A stretch of DNA of 64,000 nucleotides from contig NZ_CP036348.1 in NCBI RefSeq assembly GCF_007753095.1, positions 4,278,001 to 4,342,000 of the forward strand. The letters are read 5' to 3'. Under the pieces are notes generated by a model. It searched no databases. It was not told the origin of the DNA and was given only the letters and a program-made list of their open reading frames with translations. This DNA is from Rosistilla carotiformis. Its GTDB lineage: Bacteria > Planctomycetota > Planctomycetia > Pirellulales > Pirellulaceae. A program made the translations under genes and the position numbers. Numbering within the stretch: the stretch's first letter is position 1; every line of letters begins with the position of its first letter. Positions 36,179 through 45,904 of this stretch are shown here, in pieces.

Positions 36179-37402
36179 TCACAACGTGACCTTCAACAGT
36201 TCTTCGTATAATTGCCGATACCGCCGTGACACAACCGACAGGTCGTACCGCGCCGCCGCCTCAGCGGCAATTTTCTCACGCACAAACGGCATCTCGATGG
36301 CTTGCCGGATTGCAGCTGACAACGCTTCGCCCGTAACCGCTTTGGCTACTAAGCCATCTCGTGCCGGAACGATCGGTTCTGGTATCCCTCCCGCTGGCGT
36401 GCCAACCACGGGAGTGCCACAACATAAAGATTCAAGTATGACATTTGGCAGATTGTCTTCCCGGCTTGCAATAACGACCAGGTCGACTGCGGAATAGAGT
36501 AATCCCATCAAACGCTCGTCATTGATGGCACCAACACGATGATATTGAAGGTTTTCAAGTGGCAACTCTCCATCACCGACAGCAACGATCTCCCAGTTGC
36601 GTTGCAGCTCAGGCAGCCTTAATGCCTGCAACAGCAAGCCAAAGCCTTTGCGTTGATCCGCGAGCCGTTCAGCTACGACCAAAAGCAATTTCTTATCCGG
36701 GTTTAAACCGAAAACCGTCCTGGCAAAACGCTGCGGGTACGGTTTGAAAATCGCGGTGTCCAACCCGTTTGCAATGACCTCGTGACGCAATCCCCAAAAC
36801 AATTCCGACGCCACCGATTGATCTTTCAGCCATCGAGACGGCGTGACAATTACCGGCTTGATATCCGATTGCATCAACTGAATTTTTTCACGGATGACAT
36901 CGGCATCTTTCACTTGGCTAGCATGGCTACCGCGTTGTCGATCGAATTCGTAATGGAAAATCCCCATGAATGCGTTCATATCGTGGAGCGTCCAAACGAT
37001 CGGTACGCGGCAACGCTTGAAGAGTTCTTTCCATGACAAGATCCCAGAGACCCAGTGCAGATTGATGATATCGGCATCCTGCATCCAAGCGTGATCAATC
37101 AATTTTGCATCGCTTTCAATGCTGGTCGTGAAAATATCCTGGCATCCAAGCCGGCAGGTTTCTTTTTCCCAAAGGATCTGTTGGGACCTGTGCACGCCAA
37201 CCTTCCCCAAGGCGCGCTCCCAAAATCTTGGATATCGTTTGGACAAAACGTCTACTTCCCACCGTGAATCGGGCTGTCCTAAGCCCGACAGAAATCGACT
37301 GTGCACCCCTTCCATGCGCAAACCGCGATGCAAACGCAGCGCCGCGATCCCAGCGCCTCCGCTCTGGTTTGTCGAGACCTGAACAATTTTGGGATCGCCC
37401 AT
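36179..37402 (-). CDS. Glycosyltransferase family 4
   Basis: 407 residues from ATG at 37402, 7 nt after the upstream stop; the ATG at 37423 would overlap by 14 nt and the frame is open further. Seen: VSTNQSGGAGIAALRLHRGL near the N-terminus, a WTLHDMNAFMGIFHYEFD block (mannosyl/fucosyl-type acceptor region), VVAERLADQRKGFGLLLQAL, and the E-x7-E motif in SREDNLPNVILESLCCG where the first position is Glu-Asp. Typical GT-B enzyme; specificity unknown. Confidence 0.83.
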   Translation of the reverse strand: MGDPKIVQVSTNQSGGAGIAALRLHRGLRMEGVHSRFLSGLGQPDSRWEVDVLSKRYPRFWERALGKVGVHRSQQILWEKETCRLGCQDIFTTSIESDAKLIDHAWMQDADIINLHWVSGILSWKELFKRCRVPIVWTLHDMNAFMGIFHYEFDRQRGSHASQVKDADVIREKIQLMQSDIKPVIVTPSRWLKDQSVASELFWGLRHEVIANGLDTAIFKPYPQRFARTVFGLNPDKKLLLVVAERLADQRKGFGLLLQALRLPELQRNWEIVAVGDGELPLENLQYHRVGAINDERLMGLLYSAVDLVVIASREDNLPNVILESLCCGTPVVGTPAGGIPEPIVPARDGLVAKAVTGEALSAAIRQAIEMPFVREKIAAEAAARYDLSVVSRRYRQLYEELLKVTL

Positions 37403-37409
37403 TGACGCT

Positions 37410-39161
37410 TCAATTGCTCCCATGCTGGCGGGTTGCAAATATATTGAGCTGCAGGTCGTACCCGCCTTGTGTCTCTCGTCTAACCAACGGCCGTCCGCTA
37501 TGCACACCGGTGTGTTCGATGTAGTACCGAAACCCGGTCCGTTCCAATATCGACAAAAGCTTCGACAATTCCTGCGGGGCATTGGCAAACGAATGGTACT
37601 CCACAAAAATTCGTTTCACGGAACGAAGTGCTGACTCACAATCGCTCAATACTCGGATCTCTGCTCCCTCGACGTCAAGTTTCAGTAGATCGACTGAACG
37701 ACCTTCAAACAATTCGAGTAGACGCAAGCCTTGAACCATCGTGCTTCCGAGGCTTGACACCCTACCACCATCTGCGCCGTCGGCTGAAAAATACAATTCA
37801 GAATTTGCATCCCAAACTGCCCCCTGCACAACGCGGACATTCGATAACTCAAACGACTTAAGGTTCGCAATGAGTTTCTCGCAAACGAGCCCGTCCGACT
37901 CGATTGCGATGATCTCCGCCCCCGGGTACCGCATCCCAAAGTAAATACTAGCTAGACCAATGTTTGCACCAGCATCGATAATAAAAGGAGTTGTTTGGGA
38001 GGTTTCAAATTCATAAATTCCCTGACGAAAGATCTCATCGTGTGAACCAAGAAAAGAAGCCGCGTCCGCAATCCAAAAGTCTCGCCCAAACAGCTTCACT
38101 TTCGTCTCGTCACACCGATTCATTGTTTGCAGTTGTCGCTGCGTCGACAACGCGAGCCCGTAAGGATGAGCAACGCCCAACAAATGACGCAGCGGCTCCT
38201 TCATTTGCTCAGGCACCATTTGTGCTACTTGACCCTTTGTTTTCCGGAAACGATTTCTAATCCGAACCGAAAGTCTGGAATCACTTCCAAAACGATGAAA
38301 CGCCTTGAAGTATTCTCGCCCCAAAAGCGATTCTCGTATGGAAATTTTCTTGACGGGAATTTGTTCCGCCAGCGGACCGCGAGGCTGCAAACCGGGGGCA
38401 TTGTGACAGTTTTCGCCTGATCCATCGAACCCCGTGTTACGCACAAGCGAACGACACGGGAACAGCGAAAGACCGTCATTGAGATAGCAGCTTGCAGCCC
38501 AAAACACCGCCCATGTCCGTATCTCGCCGATCAAGTTCCGACGCAATTGTTCGGTGTAGGGATAGCAACCGTCCAAGTTAAACCCAGCAACGCCGCCGGG
38601 ACGTCGTTCTAGTTCACTCAACAGTTCCGCACCTTCCCAACGTGATTGTTTCCATGCGCGACGCCACGTTCCCCAACCCCAGCACGCCATAACACGAACG
38701 AAAAACGTTTCGGAAAGCCATCGCTGGTAGCTTGTTTCGGGTACGTATCCGCTAACGTTCATCACCCTAGCGTCGTCCGCGTACATCGCAAGCGTTTGGT
38801 TCATAAAACGAACAAATCCGGGCGATGTCTCGATGTCGTCTTCCAAAACAATGATTCGATCATGCTGACGAAGTATCGAATCGATTCCGCTTCGAATCGA
38901 ACGCGCCAGTCCCCAATTCTCGTCTCTCGTAATGACGGTAACCTCGCCACACCACTGCTCGCTGGCAACGACCTGACGGACTTCTTGAACCAGCATCTGA
39001 TCATGTTCGCTACTCTTCGGACCATCACAGAACACATGCAGGTGCGATTGATCCGCGAATGCATTCTCGGAAAGGGCCCTCAACGTTCGCTTTGTATGCT
39101 CCGGACGATTATAAACAAACAATGCAATGGGAGCATGCTTGCTTGGAATATCGTGATTCAT
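37410..39161 (-). CDS. Fusion of GT2-like glycosyltransferase and FkbM methyltransferase
   Basis: 583 residues in two parts. The N-terminal part (1 to about 290) starts PIALFVYNRPEHTKRTLRAL, has VFCDGP at 43-48, VLEDDIETSPGF at 105-116 (EDD metal site) and MACWGWGTWRRAW at 158-170; it resembles the GNT-I/PgaN-like GT-A transferases. The C-terminal part (about 355-583) is an FkbM methyltransferase: IIDAGANIGLAS at 394-405 and KLDVEGAE at 494-501. The linker (about 300-350) is basic. One protein would add a sugar and methylate it or its neighbour. Gene length and unbroken frame argue against an artefact. Confidence 0.82.
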   Translation of the reverse strand: MNHDIPSKHAPIALFVYNRPEHTKRTLRALSENAFADQSHLHVFCDGPKSSEHDQMLVQEVRQVVASEQWCGEVTVITRDENWGLARSIRSGIDSILRQHDRIIVLEDDIETSPGFVRFMNQTLAMYADDARVMNVSGYVPETSYQRWLSETFFVRVMACWGWGTWRRAWKQSRWEGAELLSELERRPGGVAGFNLDGCYPYTEQLRRNLIGEIRTWAVFWAASCYLNDGLSLFPCRSLVRNTGFDGSGENCHNAPGLQPRGPLAEQIPVKKISIRESLLGREYFKAFHRFGSDSRLSVRIRNRFRKTKGQVAQMVPEQMKEPLRHLLGVAHPYGLALSTQRQLQTMNRCDETKVKLFGRDFWIADAASFLGSHDEIFRQGIYEFETSQTTPFIIDAGANIGLASIYFGMRYPGAEIIAIESDGLVCEKLIANLKSFELSNVRVVQGAVWDANSELYFSADGADGGRVSSLGSTMVQGLRLLELFEGRSVDLLKLDVEGAEIRVLSDCESALRSVKRIFVEYHSFANAPQELSKLLSILERTGFRYYIEHTGVHSGRPLVRRETQGGYDLQLNIFATRQHGSN

Positions 39162-39179
39162 TCTAACTTCACCGAATCG

Positions 39180-40041
39180 CTATGCATCGCCTGCGACATT
39201 TTTGAGCTTGCGCACATGATCGAGAAAGATGTACTCGGACTCCAACTTTTCTCTCAGGCGGATCATGCTATCGTCCGAAATCACAGCGAGATATTTGGCG
39301 CTGCGCCGATGCATTACGCAGATCGGAAAACCTGTCTTTTTGTTCAATTGTTTGACCCCTCGATCAAAGTCTTCGGTAAATAAGAAATGCGAAAGACCAG
39401 CGACCCTTTCGACTGCCTCGGCAACATCCAAATCCGCCGAAAACATATACAGTTGGTTCAACAAATGTTCGTCGGGGATCGCCGTCAAGAAATCATCAAA
39501 TGATGCCCCCAGCCATTGCCCTTCTGTCAGCATACACGGATGATTCACATTATTGGCACGGTAGTTCAACAACATGTTGTAGTGGGAAATGACACGCTTG
39601 ACCGGATCGCGGAAACACGAAATTGCAAATGTGTCCTCAGGCAGACCCAATTTGGTGAAGTGGGGTATGGGAAAATGCGTAGTAATAATGCCCAGCATTG
39701 ATATGTTTGATGTTCCAGCCGACAAAGACTTTGTCTCCACAACAAACTCGATGGTCCTTCTTTTGCACCAATTGCTCATACAACAACGATGAATCCATTC
39801 CAGACGTCTGCAGGAACGCGTGGTTCAGAGACGTTCCACCCGTCTTGCGAATGTGAACCAGATAAATTCGTTTGCCGCCACCGATTCGATATCGCGTTGA
39901 CTGGCGACGACACATCGACTCTTCCCAAGCGCTACGTACCGCATCGGGACCGAACCACCTCGCCGGAACCGTGCGCAGTTTGTTGAAGATTCGCGAGGGA
40001 ATTGACTTGCGTGTTAACATGTTGTTGAACGTTGATACCAT
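39180..40041 (-). pseudogene. Sulfotransferase gene with a single frameshift
   Basis: Two overlapping frames together make one sulfotransferase. The 5' frame (from ATG 40041) has the phosphosulfate loop VHIRKTGGTSLNHAF and runs to YYYAFSHTPLHQIG before a stop at 39637. The 3' frame continues LPEDTFAISCFRDPVKRVISHY, holding the 3'-phosphate site, to 39180. The shift falls at 39643-39657 in AAATTGGG; removing one base there gives a 286-residue protein (862 minus 1 is divisible by 3). It could be a true inactivating mutation, a sequencing error in a short homopolymer, or, least likely, programmed shifting. Confidence 0.75.
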
Positions 40042-40150
40042 TGGCCAGCTTCACACGAAACCACGCCGTCGAGCAACGTTTCTCTTTTAGAGAGTAAATC
40101 GATATTTGATTGACAAACTCGAGCAAACGTGCTGGCCGCATGCCCCGCGT

Positions 40151-41137
40151 TTACGACGCACGTGCCGCAAACAAGGCGAGAGCTTTCTTGATTCCTTCAC
40201 GGAAGGAGACACTCGCCTTAAACCCATACTCCGCCTGTTTTTTGGTACACCCGCCACGGGCGAAGACGCCGGCCGGTTTATCGGACAGCCCCACCACCTC
40301 GGGCTCATACCCACACTCCTCGGCCGCAATCCGAGCGAACTGCTTGAATGAAGTGTAGATCCCCGTCGACAGATTCAGCGCGTCGCCGTTGTCGATCTTG
40401 TCCATCGTCGTCAGAACGCCGTCAACACAATCTTCGATGTAGATGAAATCGCGCATTTGATCGCCGGTCCCCCAGACCGACAGCGTCGGTTCGCCAACAT
40501 GCGCCATGGCGCGTTTGCAAATGCTTGGAAACGGATAGCTTTCGTCCTGGTCTTCGCCGTAACCAGAAAAGGGGCGGTAGCAGACGCTTTTGAGACCGTG
40601 CTTTTCGTAGGCCAGCAGCGCCAAATATTCACACGTCAACTTGGCCCATCCGTACGACATGTCTGGCATGCCAATGTCATCGTCAAACTGGATCATATCC
40701 TCGGACAGCAGTTCGTAGCCCAGTTCCCGTTGTCGACCGATCGGATAGGCAGCGCTGCTGCTGAAGCAAACCGTTTTCGCTGGCTTGGCGGCCTTCGCCC
40801 ATTGCCAATACTCCGCATCGATCGACAGATCATCCGCCACGGCCAACGGATTGTTTTCGATCATCGCTCGCCCACCAACCATGGCGGCGAGATGGAAGAC
40901 ATAGTCGAAATCGTCGTCTCGATGCTCCCGAAACCATGTCCGGCAATCTTGTTTGTAGAAGTGGAAACTTTCGTAGTCGTTTGGCGCATACAAGGGCCAG
41001 CCTCCCTCGGGGTCAATGCCTCCCGTATCGGCGGCGATGGGATCGACACAATGGACTTCGTTCCCTAGGTCGAGATGCCGCTTGACGAATCGACGACCGA
41101 CAAACCCGGCGCCACCAGTGATAAGTATCTTCTTCAT
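40151..41137 (-). CDS. NAD-dependent sugar epimerase/dehydratase (SDR)
   Basis: 328 residues. Rossmann motif TGGAGFVG at 7-14; active-site Ser in SSSAAYP (126-132) and Tyr162-x3-Lys166 in SYGWAK. The extended-SDR fold, CYRPFSGYGEDQDESYPFP and WGTGDQMRDFIYIEDC fit nucleotide-sugar 4-epimerases or GDP-mannose epimerases (GDP-mannose 3,5-epimerase-like). It would supply an activated sugar to the transferases around it. It ends where the next reading frame of the block has 109 nt of gap, and its ATG overlaps the upstream GT stop (ATGA). Confidence 0.85.
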   Translation of the reverse strand: MKKILITGGAGFVGRRFVKRHLDLGNEVHCVDPIAADTGGIDPEGGWPLYAPNDYESFHFYKQDCRTWFREHRDDDFDYVFHLAAMVGGRAMIENNPLAVADDLSIDAEYWQWAKAAKPAKTVCFSSSAAYPIGRQRELGYELLSEDMIQFDDDIGMPDMSYGWAKLTCEYLALLAYEKHGLKSVCYRPFSGYGEDQDESYPFPSICKRAMAHVGEPTLSVWGTGDQMRDFIYIEDCVDGVLTTMDKIDNGDALNLSTGIYTSFKQFARIAAEECGYEPEVVGLSDKPAGVFARGGCTKKQAEYGFKASVSFREGIKKALALFAARAS

Positions 41138-42237
41138 CTTCGCGTTCTCGCTGAAACCAGTTCTTCAAAAATGTTCGAATATCGATCGCCGCATTGCTCA
41201 ATATCCCATTCGTCGAGGGCAATTTGCCGATTCGCCGAACCAACTCGGCCCTCCGCCGCCAAATTCATCGCATGTTCCATTGCCGAGGCCGCTGTTTCGG
41301 GATGATCGGGATCGAAAACTACATTCCCCCTTTCCCTGAGCAGATGCCCAACATCCCAGCTATCGGGCCCGACGACTACCTTACCGAACGTCATTCCAAG
41401 GGTGACGTTCCCTGAGTTGAGCACGTGAAAACGCGGAATGAACAATACGTCGGCTGCGTTCAGATAGAGCTGTGTGTCATCCTCTTCCACAAAACCATAG
41501 TTGAATCGGTACGCTGGATGGATTCGGTAGTACAGACGCTTTAAGTCGCGGATCCAATCTCTGAGCCTAATCCACGAAACGTCTGCCAACTTCTCGCGCC
41601 AGCGGGAAACGAGCAACACCTTGTGGGGGCTGCGCATGCGGTGAAACGTATCCAGCACAAGTTCTCTTTCCGCGTCATTGCGAATCGCACCAAAAGCCAA
41701 CATCACGTTGGCGTCTTTCGGAATGCGGAGCCGCTTGCGGGCCTCCGCCCGAGAAACGTCATTCGGCAGCGATGCATAATTTTGATGCGGTACGATGTAA
41801 TGTCGCGGCGCTCCATGATGAAAGTCGACGTTCGAATAACGACTCTTAAACTCTTCGATACTCGGCGGCGCAAAATGAACAACGGCGTCGGCGTAGCGAT
41901 AAACGAGTTCATACATTGATTCCCACAGAGATTGGCTGCTCGCGCTATGTGGTAACAAAACGTGTCTTGTGACCACGATTTTGGCCGTGTGTGCCCAAAA
42001 AAGAAGTCGCTTTTCCGTTTCTGCCAGCAGATCATCCGTCAATGCGCCGCGATAAGCGTCTTGAATCTCGAACGTCATATATTCGGGGAAATGAAGGTGC
42101 ACCAGATCAAAATCGCCCTCTTGATTCCAGAAAGATTCATGATCATGTATTACCTCGTGACGGCGACCAATCGATTGATTCAGATCGATAAGAAACCGAT
42201 TCGTCGGCAGCGGAATATTTGCAACAAGAATGCGCAT
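41134..42237 (-). CDS. GT-B glycosyltransferase (GT4-like)
   Basis: 367 residues. N-terminal start RILVANIPLPTNRFLIDLNQ, LVHLHFPEYMTFE, then VVTRHVLLPHSASSQS and, in the C-terminal half, VLLVSRWREKL, VLFIPRFHVLNSGNVTLGMTFGKVVVGPDSWDVGHLL. The E-x7-E motif is not in standard form (NSGNVTLGMTFG). That layout resembles beta-1,4-mannosyltransferase or glucuronosyltransferase-type enzymes in GT4-like families. Coupled to the epimerase by an ATGA overlap. Confidence 0.7.
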   Translation of the reverse strand: MRILVANIPLPTNRFLIDLNQSIGRRHEVIHDHESFWNQEGDFDLVHLHFPEYMTFEIQDAYRGALTDDLLAETEKRLLFWAHTAKIVVTRHVLLPHSASSQSLWESMYELVYRYADAVVHFAPPSIEEFKSRYSNVDFHHGAPRHYIVPHQNYASLPNDVSRAEARKRLRIPKDANVMLAFGAIRNDAERELVLDTFHRMRSPHKVLLVSRWREKLADVSWIRLRDWIRDLKRLYYRIHPAYRFNYGFVEEDDTQLYLNAADVLFIPRFHVLNSGNVTLGMTFGKVVVGPDSWDVGHLLRERGNVVFDPDHPETAASAMEHAMNLAAEGRVGSANRQIALDEWDIEQCGDRYSNIFEELVSARTRR

Positions 42238-42449
42238 CGTTTGATTATTTACCGAACTATTTCACAACACTTCTATAGTGGAATTTATCGCCGCATCCAA
42301 CCGTCTTGCGAAGAGAGTTGGACGCCCTAACACAGACCGTGAATGCAACGAGTGGCGGAATTGAAACATAATTTCAGACACCGTGCGGCATCGATCCACG
42401 CGATCACGGAAATTCATATACCCGGCGCGGAATACACACCGCGGTTTAT

Positions 42450-43445
42450 TTATTGCGTTCCAATGAACCGATTTTTTACCGAGAGCACGCGGTCGACGGT
42501 TCGGCTTGCCCCAAAGGCCTCGCGCAGCGTTTGATCGAAGAACCCATAACGCTTTCGCAGCTGACTTGGTTCATGCAGCAACCAGATGCCGATGGCCTTG
42601 ACTGCCTTCCATCGCTCACCACGGCGGGCGCGAAACTTTGCGTACCCGCGGCGGTAGGCCTGCATGATGTCCGAACGGACCGCTCCCTTTCGGAAGCACT
42701 GCCCAAGGTCTCGCCACCACAATTCCATGTACTTGTGATGTTCTTCCACCTGGGTCATGCGATTGTTGGCATGGACTCGCCGGACGACAACGGGCGTTGC
42801 CAGGTTGCCAGCCGCCAACCGCCCAAAAGCGCTCATCCGCTTCCACATATGCGTGTCCTGTTGCAACCGAAGCTCGGTATGAAACAGACCCACCCGATCG
42901 AAGAACTCGCGGCGGACCGTGATGGTATCGGTGCTGAAGTCACCTTTGATTGTCGGATGCGCGTACAATAAGACCAGCGGTAATTCCTCGGGCGTTGGCA
43001 CGCCCCCGGTCAGTGTCAACACTTCGGGACGGCCTTGATCAAGCCACATCTGCCGCAGCGACTCGTTCTCGTAGTGATTTCCTAGCGCGTTGTAGACGCC
43101 ATCGATCGTTGGGTCTTGGGACAAGATCCGTTTGTCCGCGTCGAAGCGGTTGTCCAGATACCAATCGTCTGCATCGAGAAATGCGATGAACGGAAACTGG
43201 GCGTGTCGGATACCCAGGTTGCGACTGGCTCCTGCGCCGCGGTTCTCCCCCCCGGGATGTTGCAACATCCTGACTTTTTCAAACTCACTCTCCAACTGGC
43301 GGCAGACATGGATCGCCCCGTCGGGCGATCCATCTTCGATCAGGATGACTTCGCCCACTTCGTCGATCCGAATTGCAGACTCGACCGCGCGTCGCACCAT
43401 CCCGGCCGCATTGTAGACCGGAGTAATCACAGAAATTTGAAACAC
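42450..43445 (-). CDS. Glycosyltransferase family 2
   Basis: 331 residues from GTG at 43445. ISVITPVYNAAGMVRRAVES at the start, LIEDGSPDGA near 35-44 and DAD at 91-93 (FLDADDWYLDNR). Its first 48 nt are almost identical (44 of 48) to a GT2 remnant at 44602-44649, so a paralogue once lay next to it. The C-terminal tail is basic (FRARRGERWKAVKAIGIWLL). Inverting transferase; specificity unknown. A 212-nt gap separates it from the next gene in transcription. Confidence 0.86.
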   Translation of the reverse strand: MFQISVITPVYNAAGMVRRAVESAIRIDEVGEVILIEDGSPDGAIHVCRQLESEFEKVRMLQHPGGENRGAGASRNLGIRHAQFPFIAFLDADDWYLDNRFDADKRILSQDPTIDGVYNALGNHYENESLRQMWLDQGRPEVLTLTGGVPTPEELPLVLLYAHPTIKGDFSTDTITVRREFFDRVGLFHTELRLQQDTHMWKRMSAFGRLAAGNLATPVVVRRVHANNRMTQVEEHHKYMELWWRDLGQCFRKGAVRSDIMQAYRRGYAKFRARRGERWKAVKAIGIWLLHEPSQLRKRYGFFDQTLREAFGASRTVDRVLSVKNRFIGTQ

Positions 43446-43460
43446 TTCGACTTGCCTTAC

Positions 43461-44552
43461 CTATCCGCCCAAGTATCGAACACTGTGCCGCTCATTCAAC
43501 ACACGAACCCGTTTCGCTTTCGCGACCATCTGCTCTACGACGACATTGGGACGCACAAAAGAATCGTAGTACCTGATAACGCCATCGCGAAGCCGTGCTC
43601 GCTCACCGGCGGTTGAACGCAAGGCCCTCAGAATTGCGTCTGCAAAGCTGGGTTTATCAGAAAAAGTAATGCAATTAATGCCATTTTGAAGCCGTGGGCG
43701 CATCCAATTGTCGTAGCCAAGGATCGGTATACAACCGCAGGCCATACCCTCAAATATGTTGTGGCAATGCGGATGATTCACACCGGGTGGACAAAGGACA
43801 AATTCAGCGTCCCGAAGCGCTGAAAAATATTCGCCAAGCGAAAGACCATCTGTCGCCTGATCCAACAAAACAATATGATTGAGGTGATCTTTTAGTCCAG
43901 TCTTAAAGTCAGACGTCGTGGCGACGATTCTCGGCGAGAACATTTCCGCCGTCCAATTTATAATTTGGGTCCGTGATGGAGTGTTAAATGTCGCGATGAG
44001 ACTTGGGTTGTTGTAACTTGCCCCACTCAAATTCCCAGCGCAAAAGATCCCGATGGTCCGTCGTGCTGACGCATCGAAATCTTTTGGTTCTAGGTTTCTA
44101 ATTCGAGCTGCTGGATGGGCGCCAAAAGGCAAGAACACCCCCCCTTCGTCCGGAACGGTTGAGTAATAATCGAAACCCACTTCAAATACTTTGTCGCACG
44201 TAACACTAACCGCTTGCTTCACGTCCTCGCAAAACACAAGTTCACACGAACGGAGCCTCGATGGTGAAACGACTCGTACAAATGGCAAATCAACGATGTA
44301 CCGATCATACTGCCCAAAGCCCAGCAACGTACTCGAAGACCGTGGAATACACACGACGAAACCTGCATTTCCGAGCGTCCAGGCCAGTGCAAAATACGAC
44401 CGATTGGAACGAGTTGACGGAAGGACCAATGCAACTCGATCGCTCGCATCCGGAAGACGTCTGTCACTACGTTTTAGTACACTCGCGTACTCGCAGAGCC
44501 TCTGCATAGAATGCAGAGGATGTCTCGACATGAACTTAAGTCGATTCAACAT
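43461..44552 (-). CDS. Glycosyltransferase, exostosin-like C-terminus
   Basis: 363 residues (or 356 if the second ATG, seven codons on, is used). The N-terminal half has no named motif (VALVLPSTRSNRSYFALAWT). The C-terminal half has LCPPGVNHPHCHNIFEGMACGCIPILGYDNWMRP (about 268-301), a nucleotide-sugar site also seen in exostosin/GT47-like and some GT-B enzymes (Glu in FEGMACG). No family call can be made safely. It lies between the GT2 gene and the GT2 remnant. Probably transfers one sugar. Confidence 0.6.
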   Translation of the reverse strand: MLNRLKFMSRHPLHSMQRLCEYASVLKRSDRRLPDASDRVALVLPSTRSNRSYFALAWTLGNAGFVVCIPRSSSTLLGFGQYDRYIVDLPFVRVVSPSRLRSCELVFCEDVKQAVSVTCDKVFEVGFDYYSTVPDEGGVFLPFGAHPAARIRNLEPKDFDASARRTIGIFCAGNLSGASYNNPSLIATFNTPSRTQIINWTAEMFSPRIVATTSDFKTGLKDHLNHIVLLDQATDGLSLGEYFSALRDAEFVLCPPGVNHPHCHNIFEGMACGCIPILGYDNWMRPRLQNGINCITFSDKPSFADAILRALRSTAGERARLRDGVIRYYDSFVRPNVVVEQMVAKAKRVRVLNERHSVRYLGG

Positions 44553-44571
44553 CTACCAACGCCACTCATAT

Positions 44572-44675
44572 TTATAAATTCGACTCGTCTAATCTAGAAC
44601 GCGCGCGCCGCACCATCGCGGCTGCATTGTAGACCGGAGTGATCACAGATACCGTGAATCTTGGGGGCGCTTCAT
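44572..44675 (-). pseudogene. Remnant of a GT2 gene 5' end
   Basis: An ATG overlapping the upstream GT4 stop (44672-44674) begins a GT2-like reading frame that needs one extra C in the CCCCC run at 44663-44667. Corrected, it reads MKRPPRFTVSVITPVYNAA then AMVRRA before diverging to RSRLDESNL and a stop. Positions 44602-44649 match 43386-43433 (start of the GT2 gene downstream) at 44 of 48 bases. So this is a truncated, shifted copy left by deletion or recombination. Confidence 0.7.
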
Positions 44676-45883
44676 GACGCCGCAAGAACGCTTTGAAACA
44701 GATTGTCGTACTCCTCCAGAACCCGTTCGGGACGAACGAGATTCTTGACAGAAGTCCTCGCCAGTTTTTGCATGCTAGCACGCAACTCTGATGAATTCGC
44801 CAATTCCATCGCACGTTGAATCAAAGACTCCATGTCCAGAAACGGGACGATAAAGCCGTTGACGCCGGATTCAACCAGTTCGCGGTTGCCCCCAACGTCC
44901 CAGGTGACAACCGGCACACCCAACGCAAGTGCCTCGACAAGTGCACTACTGAAGTTTTCTATAAGCGTCGGGGAAACAGCCAAATCACACGCCGCAACGT
45001 CCGCCAGATTGTGCATGTAGGATTGGGGGCCGGGGGAATGTACGACAACGTGTTTTGGCAATTGGTCTAATTCGAATCGAAGCGTTGGCGAAATCGCTCC
45101 CGAGACAAAAAACGCGATGTCACCGATCGTGGAAAGGCGCCGAATGATTTCGCAGGTGTACCGTTCGCCCTTGATCGCCACGCCGCCCGACGGAATGTAG
45201 ACCAGCGTCGTGTGCGGTGACATACCAAGTCGCGATTTCAGTGAACACGCCCCCATTTGATCCAAAAATTCCGTGTCGACAAAATTTCGAATCACTCGAA
45301 TATCACAGTTCGGTTTCAACGTTTGGGATGTCACGTCGGCAATATACTGAGAAACAGCCACAACGGCATCCGCCTTTTGAAACGCTCGCAGCTCCAATCG
45401 ATGCGCAAGTTGCAGGTCGATCCACGAGTACTGCGTGGCGATTGGATTGCCTTCAAATCGACGAAAATTGTGGTGTGCGACCCAAATCAACTTGCTGCCG
45501 ATAGGAAGCTTTAGCGCGAGTGCGGGAACAAAATTATCGGGGCACAGGACAAAATCGGGACGGAATGATCGAAGTGCACGGTTCAAACGCCGCACCGCAG
45601 GAATGATCCGAAAGATACGTTGACAATTTGTTGCCGATTCCGCTCTGGCGTATCGTCTGACCCACGCGGTTGCCGCCGCCTGTAGCATCCAAGCCAACGG
45701 GGCCGCGGTCTTTGCACGGGTCACGTTGGGTTCAACCGCCGCGTCATTATCGTCGAACGCAAAGATGCCAACGTCGTGTCGTTTCCGCAGGCATCTGGCC
45801 AAGTTGAAATGTGCTGCCGCGATGCCTCCTCCCTTCGGCGGGTAGGTGCGTGTGATAACGGCAATGCGGTAACGTGGCGACAT
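44672..45883 (-). CDS. Glycosyltransferase family 4
   Basis: 403 residues from ATG at 45883 (a TTG two codons earlier is possible). PPKGGGIAAAHFNLARCLRK near the N-terminus, IWVAHHNFRRFEGNP, a TLVYIPSGGVAIKGERYTCEII opening of the C-terminal domain and the E-x7-E motif in TLIENFSSALVEALALGVP. Retaining GT-B transferase; donor and acceptor unknown. It is separated by 21 nt from the next GT4 gene upstream and would be translated with it. Confidence 0.84.
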   Translation of the reverse strand: MSPRYRIAVITRTYPPKGGGIAAAHFNLARCLRKRHDVGIFAFDDNDAAVEPNVTRAKTAAPLAWMLQAAATAWVRRYARAESATNCQRIFRIIPAVRRLNRALRSFRPDFVLCPDNFVPALALKLPIGSKLIWVAHHNFRRFEGNPIATQYSWIDLQLAHRLELRAFQKADAVVAVSQYIADVTSQTLKPNCDIRVIRNFVDTEFLDQMGACSLKSRLGMSPHTTLVYIPSGGVAIKGERYTCEIIRRLSTIGDIAFFVSGAISPTLRFELDQLPKHVVVHSPGPQSYMHNLADVAACDLAVSPTLIENFSSALVEALALGVPVVTWDVGGNRELVESGVNGFIVPFLDMESLIQRAMELANSSELRASMQKLARTSVKNLVRPERVLEEYDNLFQSVLAAS

Positions 45884-45904
45884 CAGCAACGGCTCTTTAC
45901 AAAC

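Noticed and set aside
39643-39657. Programmed ribosomal frameshift in the sulfotransferase gene
   Set aside because: No typical slippery heptamer with a downstream pseudoknot was seen; a plain indel is simpler.
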